Positions 7,657-17,238 are shown, numbered from the stretch's first letter. The stretch is 48,647 bases of DNA from an uncultured Chloroflexota bacterium (GCA_937870845.1 CALMZR010000155.1:1-48647); one strand, 5' to 3'. Notes: generated by a model from the sequence alone, not told the origin. Numbers and translations: made by a program.

Positions 7657-8475
7657 TCACGAGCTGACCGGGCTCTCCAGCGGGCTCCGCGCGAACAACC
7701 GCGAGATGATGATGCCGGCCTCGTACAGCAGATAGAGCGGAACAAAGACGATCGCCATGTTGAACGGGTCGGTCGACGGTGTGATGACGGCGGAGAGGAT
7801 CAAGAGGATCAGGATGGCGTACTTGCGGAACGCGCGCATTTTTTGCGGGCTGGCCACCCCGAGCTTGGCGAGAATGAACATGACCAACGGCAACTGGAAG
7901 GCCAGGCCAAGGCCCAGCATGAGGGTCAGGAAGAACGTAATGACCGCGCTGCCTTCTGGCGACCAGTCAAAGAGGTCGGGCATGAAGGTGGAGAGGAAGG
8001 CCAATGCGCGGCCCGCGGCGAAGAAAAACGCATACGCTACGCCGGCCAGAAACAGCAGCACCACGAACGGCATCGAAATGAAGAGCAGCCGCTTCTCCTT
8101 CCGTGTCAGTCCGGGCGCCAAGAACCCAATCAATTGCCAAAGCAAGACCGGCAGCGCGATCGCAATCGCGATGTAGAGCGCGATCTTGAAGTAGAGGGTG
8201 ATCGGGTCTGTTGGGCTTACGACATCGAACCCGCCGCTGGCATTCGCTTCGACTTGCAATCGCCTCAAAAGCGGGCCCGCCAGAAAGATTCCGGCCACGA
8301 ACGCCACGGCGATGGCAATGACGCTCTTGACAATACGGTCCCGCAGCTCCTCCATATGTTCGAGAAGCGTCATCTCCTCGAACACATCCGGCTCATTGGG
8401 ATCCGGCAGGCGAGGCCGCGACGGCAACTTGACCGGAATCTTCTTCAGCTTGGGTGGTTTGAGTGCGCGGGCCAT
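7657..8475 (-). CDS. tatC: Twin-arginine translocase subunit TatC
   Basis: TatC is the polytopic receptor for folded twin-arginine substrates. The 272-residue sequence has a basic N-terminus, the family motif LLEHMEELRDRI, about six transmembrane segments, FLAPGLTRKEKR in the first periplasmic-cytoplasmic region, and the late signature SAVITPSTDPFNM. Length is normal. No tatA or tatB gene is visible in the window. A likely client is encoded in the window: the ABC binding protein at 27090-28394 carries a twin-arginine signal. acpP lies upstream after 131 bases and the CorC gene downstream after 87 bases. Confidence 0.96.
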   Translation of the reverse strand: MARALKPPKLKKIPVKLPSRPRLPDPNEPDVFEEMTLLEHMEELRDRIVKSVIAIAVAFVAGIFLAGPLLRRLQVEANASGGFDVVSPTDPITLYFKIALYIAIAIALPVLLWQLIGFLAPGLTRKEKRLLFISMPFVVLLFLAGVAYAFFFAAGRALAFLSTFMPDLFDWSPEGSAVITFFLTLMLGLGLAFQLPLVMFILAKLGVASPQKMRAFRKYAILILLILSAVITPSTDPFNMAIVFVPLYLLYEAGIIISRLFARSPLESPVSS

Positions 8476-8606
8476 GCGTCATGTTCTCCCGTCAGTGCGT
8501 GCGGATGCCGGCCGTGAGCGCCTGGGCCAACGCGGTAACAGCGGTGGCGCGACTGTGACCCAGGCCGTCGGAGCATGCGGCGATCCGCTCCCCACCGCGG
8601 AGCGCG

Positions 8607-8843
8607 CTAGCCGCCGTGCTCGTCGATGTATTGCACCGCATCCCCGACCGTGCGGATGTTCTCGGCATCCTCGTCCTTGATCTCGACGTCGAACTCCTGC
8701 TCCATCGCCATGATGACCTCGACCAGATCGAGCGAATCGGCGTTCAGATCGCCGATGAACTCGGATTCCATTGCGACTTTGTCTTCATCGACGCCAAGTC
8801 TGTCGGCGACGATCACGCGAACCCGCTCGAACGTCGTAGCCAT
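8607..8843 (-). CDS. acpP: Acyl carrier protein
   Basis: The 78-residue acidic protein has the four-helix ACP layout and the DSL motif at 36-38. Ser37 receives the 4'-phosphopantetheine arm that carries growing acyl chains. Length is standard. It is not beside fabHDG, which lie at 21160-24073, but sits between nusB and tatC. A GGAG just upstream in the transcript direction (8848-8851 on the plus strand reads as its complement) may serve as ribosome-binding site. The 5' region holds heptamer element A. Confidence 0.97.
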   Translation of the reverse strand: MATTFERVRVIVADRLGVDEDKVAMESEFIGDLNADSLDLVEVIMAMEQEFDVEIKDEDAENIRTVGDAVQYIDEHGG

Positions 8844-9010
8844 CCTCGATCCTCCCCACCACGCGCCGCTCCGCGCGGACGCCCTGGTTCAACGGGGACC
8901 CTTCCCCAGGCCCCACGGCAGGCGCCTCGACAGGCCGCCATCAGCGAAATCGGCAAAAGGACGCGCCTTCCGCCGTCCGGACCTGACCGCGGCGATGATA
9001 CACCAGCCGT

Positions 9011-9137
9011 GAGTCGTGAGTCGTGAGTCGTGTGCTAGAACGTCGTTCGTAGGGCAAGCATCGCACTTGGCGGCTGGCCCTTGCGTTTGCCCCAACGCCT
9101 GTCCACTTTTCGACACACGACTCACGACTCACGACTC
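9011..9137. repeat. Paired heptamer array element A (GTGAGTC type)
   Basis: The left arm at 9011-9034 is tandem GAGTCGT heptamers ending GTGTG. The right arm at 9114-9137 is its exact reverse complement over 24 bases. The spacer of 79 bases (9035-9113) encodes nothing obvious. The right arm contains the nusB stop codon TGA (9131-9129). The transcript could fold a 24-base-pair stem between nusB and acpP. It is one of four GTGAGTC elements; the others are near 29791, 30480 and 42104. Confidence 0.9.
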
Positions 9138-9644
9138 GTAGATCGTGCGCAAGACGCCGTTGACGAATTTGCCGGAGTTCTCCCCGCCGAACCGCTTGGC
9201 CAGCTCCACCCCCTCGTTGATGGCGACTTTCGGCGGCACGCGCGGATCGTGGAAAAGCTCGTAGGTCGCCAAGCGCAGCACGTTGCGCTCGATGGCCGCC
9301 TGCTCCGCCAGGGCGCGTGCCGGCGCCGCGTCGGAGATGACAGGATCGAGCTCGTCCCGATGCTCGAGCACGCCCCGCACGAGGGATTGGACGTGCTTTC
9401 TTACGTCGCCCGCGACCGGTTCATGCTCGGCGAACGCCCGGCTCATCGCCTCTCCGGGGTCGTGATCCGTGAGGTCGAGCTCGTACAGCACTTGCAGGGC
9501 CAGCATTCGTCCCTGATGCCGGCGCGCCGCCGCGTCCGCCGAGCCGCCCAGACTCGCCCCTGTGCGCCGTTTCGGTTCGGGCGCTTCTCCCGATGATTCG
9601 CTCGCCAACGCAGGCTCCTTGTCTGTCCTCATAGCGCTATCCAC
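9129..9644 (-). CDS. nusB: Transcription antitermination factor NusB
   Basis: NusB binds boxA RNA with S10 in rRNA antitermination. The core from about residue 40 has [19 protein letters not shown] and the closing motif [13 protein letters not shown], both typical. The 171 residues include an N-terminal extension of about 40 residues rich in Glu, Ala and Arg. The start is uncertain between GTG at 9644 and ATG at 9632. It follows accC by 15 bases or more. The stop codon TGA lies inside the GAGTCGTGA of heptamer element A, so the last two residues Glu-Ser and the stop are array sequence. Confidence 0.93.
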   Translation of the reverse strand: MDSAMRTDKEPALASESSGEAPEPKRRTGASLGGSADAAARRHQGRMLALQVLYELDLTDHDPGEAMSRAFAEHEPVAGDVRKHVQSLVRGVLEHRDELDPVISDAAPARALAEQAAIERNVLRLATYELFHDPRVPPKVAINEGVELAKRFGGENSGKFVNGVLRTIYES

Positions 9645-9659
9645 GGTGTCGCACGCCAG

Positions 9660-11069
<1,410 letters not shown>

Positions 11070-11183
11070 CAGCGCCGGTTACTGCCTGCGTATTCTCTCA
11101 AGGCGCGGTTGGCAAGCATAGTCCAGCCCCGATCCCGCGAATCATACGGCGTCCTGGTGGGCGCCAGTGTGGCCGCGCCGGTA

Positions 11184-11210
11184 AAGATTGCCAAGGTTGC
11201 CAAGGTTGCC
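11184..11210. repeat. Three 9-base tandem units (AAGGTTGCC)
   Basis: One AAGATTGCC followed by two exact AAGGTTGCC units. The array is intergenic, unlike the similar in-frame array in rqcH. It has the same period and the same AAG start as the arrays at 4733 and 32256. Confidence 0.85.
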
Positions 11211-11411
11211 AACTCTGGCGGGGTGGCGCGGGTGGCGCCCCTCCACGCCGCAGAGGCGCTCGCGGCGAATCAGGCAGCGCCCACCCACATTCCATATTGG
11301 GCCTTGCGGGGACTCTCTGCGTCGGTCCAGTCGTCCTGATCTCTCGAGGTTCAGGCGACAGGGCGGTAAGTCCCGCCGCTGGCAACTTCCACCACCACAC
11401 CCCGGTTGCTT

Positions 11412-11439
11412 GAAGCGAAAGCCATCCGGCTATCGCTTC
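11412..11439 (-). terminator. Hairpin just downstream of purE
   Basis: Arms GAAGCGAAAGCC and GGCTATCGCTTC form a 12-base stem with one mismatch and an ATCC loop. It lies about 35 bases past the purE stop in the transcript direction. No run of T follows, so it may be an mRNA 3' stabiliser or a weak terminator. Confidence 0.4.
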
Positions 11440-11473
11440 GAAAGCCCCGTCGACGGGTCCGGGGTGATGGCCC

Positions 11474-11965
11474 TCAGTGCGACTGAGCTTCGCGATCGTC
11501 CGCCATGGCCTGCTCGCGCGAGACTCGATACCAGGCGGAAATCCGCTCCGCAATTGTGGGATCGGCCATGGCCAGGATCTTGGCCGCGGCCAACGCCGCT
11601 GCTTCCGGCTCCAGCACCAGCAACGGCGCCACCCCGCCGGGCATGCGCAACGTGGAGAGAATGTCCATTCCTCCGAATCGGTCACTGTATGGGGGACAGG
11701 CGATGACCGGATGCCGCGAATTGGCATCCACCACCCCGGACAGGGCGTTGGAACGCCCAGCGACCGTGATGTAGACACGCGGCCGGCCATCCGCCTCGTA
11801 GGCGTCCAGCATGTCGAGCAGGTAGCGCGTCACCCGGTGCGCCGAGGCGATACGTGTTTCGTGGCTGACGCCGTAGCCGTCGAGGCCACGGGCAATGGCG
11901 GCACAGAAATCACGATCGGACTTCGATCCCGACAAGATGATGACCTGGGCAGCAGACGCGCTCAC
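11474..11965 (-). CDS. purE: Class II PurE, AIR carboxylase
   Basis: The 163-residue protein has the PurE nucleotide fold: GSKSD (13-17), SAHR (41-44) and the loop AGRSNALSG (69-77), followed by HPVIACPP. The AGRSN loop matches class II enzymes, as in the animal PAICS domain, which carboxylate aminoimidazole ribotide directly with CO2. Class I enzymes have AGGAAHLPG there and need PurK. Consistent with this, no purK is adjacent. The start codon overlaps the purN stop by ATGA, and it ends the purine operon. Confidence 0.92.
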   Translation of the reverse strand: MSASAAQVIILSGSKSDRDFCAAIARGLDGYGVSHETRIASAHRVTRYLLDMLDAYEADGRPRVYITVAGRSNALSGVVDANSRHPVIACPPYSDRFGGMDILSTLRMPGGVAPLLVLEPEAAALAAAKILAMADPTIAERISAWYRVSREQAMADDREAQSH

Positions 11966-12630
11966 TCCGAACCATCCCTCCTCGTTCCGTGACCGTATTC
12001 ATGCGCGGCGAGATGCGCCAATGTCAACGCGACCGCGCGCGGCAGCAGCCGGTGCTCGGCTTGCTTGATGCGCGCGTGGAGGCTGGCCTCGTCGTCTCCC
12101 GGCAGGAGCGGCACTTCCTCGCGCAGGATGACCGGTCCCGCGTCGACGGTTGGCGTGACGATGTGGACCGTGGCCCCCGTCACCGGAAGACCCAGCAATA
12201 GCGCGTCGCGCACGACCCGCGCCCCGCGCAGGGCGGGCGCCAGACCAGCGCTGGACTCTACCTTGCTGCCCTCGCCGTTCGGGAGCAACGCCGGATGCAC
12301 GTTGACGATCCGCCCCGGAAACCGATCCAGGAACGCCGGGCCGAGAATCAGCATCCACCCGGCCAGCACGATCAGGTCCGGGGCGAACGCCTCGACAACG
12401 TCGGCCAGTTGACGGTCGAACATCGCCCGCGCCATTGGATCGCGACGATTTGCGAGCGGCAGCGTCACCGTGGGTACGTGGGCGTCCATCGCCTTGCAGA
12501 CCGCGCCCGCGTCCCGGCGGTTGCTGACGACGACCGCGATCTCGGCGTCGAGCTCGCCCGCGGCGATGGCGTCGAGGAGCGCCTGCATGTTTGTCCCCGA
12601 GCCGGACGCGAGGACGGCGAGACGACTCAT
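11962..12630 (-). CDS. purN: Phosphoribosylglycinamide formyltransferase
   Basis: PurN transfers a formyl group from 10-formyl-THF to GAR. Catalytic residues are visible: Asn110 and His112 in NVHPALLP, and Asp163 in the TPTVDAGP segment. The start LAVLASGSGTNMQAL is the phosphate-binding loop. At 222 residues it is a little longer than usual, partly from an insertion after NVHPALLP (about 118-140) that replaces the short FPG-type loop. It overlaps purD and purE by four bases each. Confidence 0.96.
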   Translation of the reverse strand: MSRLAVLASGSGTNMQALLDAIAAGELDAEIAVVVSNRRDAGAVCKAMDAHVPTVTLPLANRRDPMARAMFDRQLADVVEAFAPDLIVLAGWMLILGPAFLDRFPGRIVNVHPALLPNGEGSKVESSAGLAPALRGARVVRDALLLGLPVTGATVHIVTPTVDAGPVILREEVPLLPGDDEASLHARIKQAEHRLLPRAVALTLAHLAAHEYGHGTRRDGSE

Positions 12631-13919
12631 GCCGAGACGAGCGCCGGGGTCAGCGCAATATCGCGCCGCATCTGCATGCCACGAAAGGAGACCTGGTCTG
12701 CTGCCGCGTAGGCGGTCTCTCGCGCTTCGGCCACGTTGAAGCCAGTTGCCACGACCGACACCACCCGCCCTCCGTCGGTGACGAGTTGCCGGTCACGCAG
12801 CGCGGTTCCGGCGTGAAAGACGAGCGCCCCGGCGTTGACGGCGTCAGCGATGCCGCGAATCGGGTCTCCGCGACGCGGCGCTTCCGGGTATCCCTCCGCC
12901 GCCAGCACGACGCACACCGCTGCTTCAGCAGAGGTTTCGATCGAGTCAGGCTCGAGCCGACCCTGCGCACAGTCGAGCAACACCCGCGCCACGTCGCCTT
13001 CCAGCAGCGGGAGAACGACCTGCGTCTCGGGGTCGCCGAGGCGGCAGTTGAACTCCAGCACGAATGGGCCGGATGCGGTCAGCATCAGCCCGGCGTAGAG
13101 CGTGCCCCGATAGGGGCGTCCTTCCGCTCGCATACCGGCAACGACGGGCTCCAGGATCGTCTCTCGCACCACCGCGAGCAGGTCCGGCGAGAGGCCATCT
13201 ACCGGCGAGTAACAGCCCATACCGCCGGTGTTCGGGCCGCGATCGCCGTCCTTGAGACGCTTGTAGTCGCGAGCGGGAGGCAGCACCGTGATTCGCTCCC
13301 CGTCAACGAGGGCGATGACGCTCAGCTCGTCGCCTTCCAGAAAACCCTCGATGACGATGCGCTCGCCCGCGGCCCCGAAGGCCTGCTCGTCGATCACCGA
13401 CCGGATCGCCGCTTCGGCCTCGGCGGGCGCCGCGCAGATGAGCACGCCCTTGCCCGCCGCCAATCCGTCCGCTTTGACCACGAGGGGATAGTCCGCCTGC
13501 CGAGCGAACGCGATGGCGGCGTCGGAATCGGTGAACACGGCGGAGTCCGCGGTCGGGATGCCGTGGCGACGCATGAAATCCTTGGCGAACGCCTTGGACC
13601 ATTCCAATTCGGCCGCTACACGGTCGGGGCCGAACACGGGGATGGCCCGCGCCCGCAGCTTATCGGCCAGCCCGAGCGCCAGCGGCGCCTCTGGCCCGAC
13701 CACCACCAGGCCGATCCGAGTGGCGGCGGCCCAGTCGGCGATGGCCTCGACCTCGGTCGCCGCGAGGTTGACGGTGTGTGCCAGCTCCGCAATGCCGGGA
13801 TTCCCCGGCGCCGCCCACAGGGCGCCGACCGACGGCGAGCGCGACAGCGCCCAAACCAGCGCGTGCTCCCTGGCCCCGGAGCCCACCACGAGGACGGATA
13901 GCAGTTCGCTGGTGGTCAT
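12627..13919 (-). CDS. purD: Phosphoribosylamine-glycine ligase (GAR synthetase)
   Basis: This ATP-grasp ligase joins phosphoribosylamine and glycine. VVGSGAREHALVWAL at the start is the family N-terminal signature. Also present are the ATP-grasp lysine region VVKADGLAAGKGV, GGMGCYSPVDGL and the catalytic EFNCRLGDPETQ segment. The 430 residues are of family length. It begins four bases inside the end of purCF and ends four bases inside purN, so translation is probably coupled throughout. Confidence 0.97.
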   Translation of the reverse strand: MTTSELLSVLVVGSGAREHALVWALSRSPSVGALWAAPGNPGIAELAHTVNLAATEVEAIADWAAATRIGLVVVGPEAPLALGLADKLRARAIPVFGPDRVAAELEWSKAFAKDFMRRHGIPTADSAVFTDSDAAIAFARQADYPLVVKADGLAAGKGVLICAAPAEAEAAIRSVIDEQAFGAAGERIVIEGFLEGDELSVIALVDGERITVLPPARDYKRLKDGDRGPNTGGMGCYSPVDGLSPDLLAVVRETILEPVVAGMRAEGRPYRGTLYAGLMLTASGPFVLEFNCRLGDPETQVVLPLLEGDVARVLLDCAQGRLEPDSIETSAEAAVCVVLAAEGYPEAPRRGDPIRGIADAVNAGALVFHAGTALRDRQLVTDGGRVVSVVATGFNVAEARETAYAAADQVSFRGMQMRRDIALTPALVSA

Positions 13920-16195
13920 CTGGCTGCCCCCGCTCGCTGTCTCTTCGCTTCATCCTCGGTGGCATCGATTTCCAGGGCATGCTTTGCCGAGGCGGCGTGG
14001 ACCGGGATCGGGTAGCGGCCCGTCAGGCACCCCATGCAGCGGTTGCGCTCCCCCGCCGCCCGAAGCAAACCCTCGAGACTGAGATACCCCAGCGTGTCCG
14101 CGCCGAGGTGACGGCGGATGCTCTCCAAATCGCGGCCATGGGCCAGCAGCGTCTCGCTCGCGCCCATGTCGATCCCGAAGTGGCACGTATGGGCGATCGG
14201 CGGCGCGGAGATGCGCAAATGGATCGCCGTCGCCCCGCCGCGGCGGAGCAGATCGACGATCTGCGGCATGGTGTTGCCGCGCACCACGCTGTCGTCGACG
14301 ATGACGACGCGTTTGTCCTTGACCGCGCCCCGCAGCGGGTTGAATTTCAACCGAATCCCCGACTCGCGCGAATGCTGATCGGGCTGGATGAAGGTTCGCC
14401 CCACGTAGCGGTTCTTGACCAGCCCTTCGCTGAGCGGGAGCCCCATCTCCTGCGCGTAGCCGATCGCCGCCGGCACCCCCGAATCGGGCACGCCAATGAC
14501 GAGATCGGCCTGCGCCGGATGCTCCTTCGCCAGCTCCCGGCCCATGGCCACACGCGCCTCGAACGCCGTTTGTCCGTCGAGCACGCTGTCGGGCCGGGCG
14601 AAGTAGATCTGCTCGAAGACGCACAGGGCCGGCGGGGGCGGATCCGGCATCAGGTCGGAGCGGAGCCCGGCGTCGTCGAGGCGGAGGATTTCGCCCGGCT
14701 GCACGTCGCGCACGAGATCGGCTCCGACCGTATCCAGCGCGCAGCTCTCCGAGGCGACCATCCAATGGTCGTCGCGCCAACCCAGGCAAAGCGGCCGCAA
14801 GCCGTACGGATCGCGCACGGCGAAGAGCGCGTCGTTGGTGAGAATCGTCAGGGAGTACGCCCCCGAGGCCAGCTCCATCATGCGCCGGATGCGCTCTTCC
14901 CAGGTCCCCTGTCCGTGCAGGATCAGCAGCGCCAGCAGCTCGCTGTCGGAGCCGGTGACCGGCTCCACGCCGCGCTCCCGCACCAGCCGCCGCAATTCGA
15001 TCGGGTTGACGACGTTGCCGTTGTGGGCCAGCGCCAGCGCCTCGTCGTTCGCCTCAACCAGCACCGGCTGCGCGTTTTCGATGCATGAGCTGCCGGTGGT
15101 CGAATAGCGCGTGTGCCCGATCGCCGCGACGCCCGTCAGCCCGTCGATCTGCTCCGGCCGAAAGACCTGATCGACCCGGCCCATGCCGAGCGCGACGCGA
15201 ATCCGCGCCTCCTCCAGCACGGCGACCCCCGCGCTCTCCTGGCCCCGGTGCTGCAACGCCATCAGCCCCAGCAGCGTCGTGCGCGCGACGTCGATCCCCT
15301 CGCCCCAGATGCCGAACACCCCGCACGCCTCGCGGGGACGACCGCTGGCCGCCTGCGCGGCATCACGCCCCTCTCCCTTCGCGAAAGGAGAGGGGTTGGG
15401 GTGAGGGATCTCTGAGGAGTTGGGGTGAATGTCCATCGCGCCGAACGCATCGCTCAGCTCCGCCACCTGGGCGTACTTGATCAACACCGTGCGCAGCGCC
15501 TCGTCGGTCACCTCGGCCGTATCGCGGTAGACCTGCTTGTCGAGCATCGCCTCCTTGCGCCCGCCCGGCCAGATGCGCCAGGAGTCGTTGTCGATGACGT
15601 CGGCCACGAGCAGCTCGCCGTCCGCGTCGCGCCCGAACTCGATCTTGAGGTCGACGAGCTGCACGTCCTGCTCCGCCCACGCCTGCTCCAGAGCGGTGAA
15701 AACCCGCCGGCCGATGGCGCGCAGCGCCTCGATCTCCTCCGCGGTCGCCACTCCGTGCTCTTCGATCCAGGCGTCGTCGACCAGGGGATCGTGGTTGGCG
15801 TCGTCCTTGAAGAAAAACTCCACCACTGTCGGCTCGAAGCGCGTCCCTTCCGGGACGGCGTTGCGCTTCAGGTAGGAACCGGCAGCAATGCGGCGCATGA
15901 CGACTTCGAGGGGGATCATCGCGCAGCGGCGCACGAGCATCTCGTCGTCGGCCGGGGCGTCGACGAAATGGCTCGGAATGCCCTCTTCGCGAAGCCGGCG
16001 GAAGACATTAGCGGTGGTGCGGCCGCTGAGCGCGCCCTTGCCCGGCAGCCGGTGGCGCCGGGCGCCGTCCCCCGCCGTGATGTCGTCCTTGTGGACGATG
16101 AGCGCCAGCGACGTATCCGAAGGGACCGCGTAGACCACCTTCGTCTTCCCTTCGGCCAGCAGCTCGCCGCGGTCGGTCGCACGATCGCTCGCCAT
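13916..16195 (-). CDS. purCF: PurC-PurF fusion: SAICAR synthetase plus amidophosphoribosyltransferase
   Basis: One frame of 759 residues joins two purine enzymes. Residues 1 to about 252 are PurC (AEGKTKVVYAV, KDDITAGDGA, SYLKRN, DVIDNDSWRIW). A linker of about 38 residues follows, and PurF begins at Ala290-Cys291-Gly with the nucleophilic glutaminase Cys. The glutaminase part has HTRYSTTG and HNGNVVNP. The transferase part has VIVDDSVVRGNTM. All four Fe-S cysteines expected of Bacillus-type PurF are present (CVFEQIYFARPD, HTCHFG, CMGC). Because Bacillus-type PurF must expose Cys1 by propeptide cleavage, the PurC half may act as a giant propeptide. ATG at 16195 is preceded by GGAGG; an upstream GTG at 16207 overlaps that site. 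Confidence 0.93.
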   Translation of the reverse strand: MASDRATDRGELLAEGKTKVVYAVPSDTSLALIVHKDDITAGDGARRHRLPGKGALSGRTTANVFRRLREEGIPSHFVDAPADDEMLVRRCAMIPLEVVMRRIAAGSYLKRNAVPEGTRFEPTVVEFFFKDDANHDPLVDDAWIEEHGVATAEEIEALRAIGRRVFTALEQAWAEQDVQLVDLKIEFGRDADGELLVADVIDNDSWRIWPGGRKEAMLDKQVYRDTAEVTDEALRTVLIKYAQVAELSDAFGAMDIHPNSSEIPHPNPSPFAKGEGRDAAQAASGRPREACGVFGIWGEGIDVARTTLLGLMALQHRGQESAGVAVLEEARIRVALGMGRVDQVFRPEQIDGLTGVAAIGHTRYSTTGSSCIENAQPVLVEANDEALALAHNGNVVNPIELRRLVRERGVEPVTGSDSELLALLILHGQGTWEERIRRMMELASGAYSLTILTNDALFAVRDPYGLRPLCLGWRDDHWMVASESCALDTVGADLVRDVQPGEILRLDDAGLRSDLMPDPPPPALCVFEQIYFARPDSVLDGQTAFEARVAMGRELAKEHPAQADLVIGVPDSGVPAAIGYAQEMGLPLSEGLVKNRYVGRTFIQPDQHSRESGIRLKFNPLRGAVKDKRVVIVDDSVVRGNTMPQIVDLLRRGGATAIHLRISAPPIAHTCHFGIDMGASETLLAHGRDLESIRRHLGADTLGYLSLEGLLRAAGERNRCMGCLTGRYPIPVHAASAKHALEIDATEDEAKRQRAGAAR
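15368..15395. repeat. REP-like 28-base palindrome inside the PurC-PurF linker
   Basis: CCCCTCTCC and GGAGAGGGG arms meet over a central TTCGCGAA with one mismatch. It is followed by GGTTGGGGTGAGGG. Palindromes of this type are usually intergenic. Here it lies in frame and encodes the Pro-Ser-Pro-Phe-Ala-Lys-Gly-Glu-Gly part of the linker. No second copy was seen in the window. Confidence 0.8.
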
Positions 16196-16209
16196 GCTCT
16201 CCTCCACCT

Positions 16210-17238
16210 TCAGCCGCCGAGCCCCAGCAGACGGACCTGAGGAGCGTCCTCTTCCCCACGCGGAACGACCTCGCCGATGACGATCGCCCCGGCGACCGCG
16301 GCGAGCGCCTCGTTGACCCTGTCGGCCGGAAGTATGGCCACGAGCCCGATGCCCATGTTGAACACCCGGTACATCTCCAGCGCCGGAGTCGCGCCCGCGG
16401 CGGCGATTCCGCGAAAAATGGCCGGAACGTCCCAGGCGCCAGTGTCGATGTCAGCCGCGAGGTCGGAGGGGAGAATGCGGTCAATGTTGTCCATGTGGCC
16501 GCCGCCGGTGATGTGGGCAAAGGCCCGCGCTCCGGCGCCGATGAGCGCCTGGATCTCGCGCAGGTACGACCGATGCGGGGCAAGCAGCGCGTCGCCAACC
16601 GTCATGCCCAGCTCGGCGTCGAACGTATCCCAGATCGCGGACGGCAGCACGCGGCGGGCGAGGCTGTAGCCGTTGGTGTGCAGCCCGTGCGACGGCAGGC
16701 CAAGGAGAACGTCGCCGGCTTGGGGCTGCCCGTTGGCGCCGATCTCGGATCGGTCCAGCACGCCGACGATGAACCCCGCCACGTCGAACTCCCCCGGCGG
16801 GTAAACGTCCGGCATCTCCGCCGTCTCTCCGCCCAGCAGTGAGCACCCGGCGGCTTCGCACGCAGCCGCGATGCCTCCGACTAACGCGGCCACCACCTCC
16901 GCGTCGGCCCGGTGCAGCGCCAGGTAGTCGAGGAAGAAAAGCGGCCGCGCCCCCTGCACCGCGATGTCGTTGAGGCAGTGGTTGACGATGTCGGCCCCGA
17001 GCGAGTCGTAGCGGCCCAGCGCCGCGGCGATCTTCACTTTGGTGCCGATGCCGTCGGTGGAGGCCACAAGCACCGGGTCGCGGAAGGCGCCGGCAGCCCC
17101 GAGGCGAAACATCCCGCCGAAGGCTCCGACGTCGGCCAGCACCCCGGTTCCGCGCGTCCTCGCCACCAACTCGCCCACGCGCGCCTTGGTCCGCTTCGCA
17201 TCGTCGAGGTGGATGCCAACGCCTGCGTAGGTGGCCAT
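16210..17238 (-). CDS. purM: Phosphoribosylformylglycinamidine cyclo-ligase (AIR synthetase)
   Basis: PurM closes the imidazole ring to form AIR using ATP. The sequence has the family signatures: GVGIHLDDAKRTKARV at the start, GAFGGMFRL, VASTDGIGTKVKIA with the ATP-binding Asp, and HCLNDIAVQGARPLFFLDYLA. At 342 residues it has normal length. The ATG at 17238 lies 3 bases after the purQ stop, and purCF starts 14 bases after the purM stop. Confidence 0.97.
   Translation of the reverse strand: MATYAGVGIHLDDAKRTKARVGELVARTRGTGVLADVGAFGGMFRLGAAGAFRDPVLVASTDGIGTKVKIAAALGRYDSLGADIVNHCLNDIAVQGARPLFFLDYLALHRADAEVVAALVGGIAAACEAAGCSLLGGETAEMPDVYPPGEFDVAGFIVGVLDRSEIGANGQPQAGDVLLGLPSHGLHTNGYSLARRVLPSAIWDTFDAELGMTVGDALLAPHRSYLREIQALIGAGARAFAHITGGGHMDNIDRILPSDLAADIDTGAWDVPAIFRGIAAAGATPALEMYRVFNMGIGLVAILPADRVNEALAAVAGAIVIGEVVPRGEEDAPQVRLLGLGG

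Larger units (their letters stand above)
11070..11473. other. Intergenic region between purE and accC (404 bases)
   Basis: No gene or RNA gene was recognised. The region holds the 9-base array at 11184-11210, a hairpin at 11412-11439 just beyond the purE stop, a second smaller palindrome near 11446-11464, and probably the accC promoter near 11110-11140. On the minus strand it is the end of the purine operon and the start of the accC operon. Confidence 0.6.

Noticed and set aside
8885-8915. GGTTCAA near 8887 as a tRNA remnant
   Set aside because: No cloverleaf could be drawn around it by eye and no tRNA of any kind was found in the window.
9011-9137. CRISPR array
   Set aside because: The repeat unit is 7 bases in tandem with no unique spacers of regular length between repeats, and the arms are inverted; no cas genes were seen.
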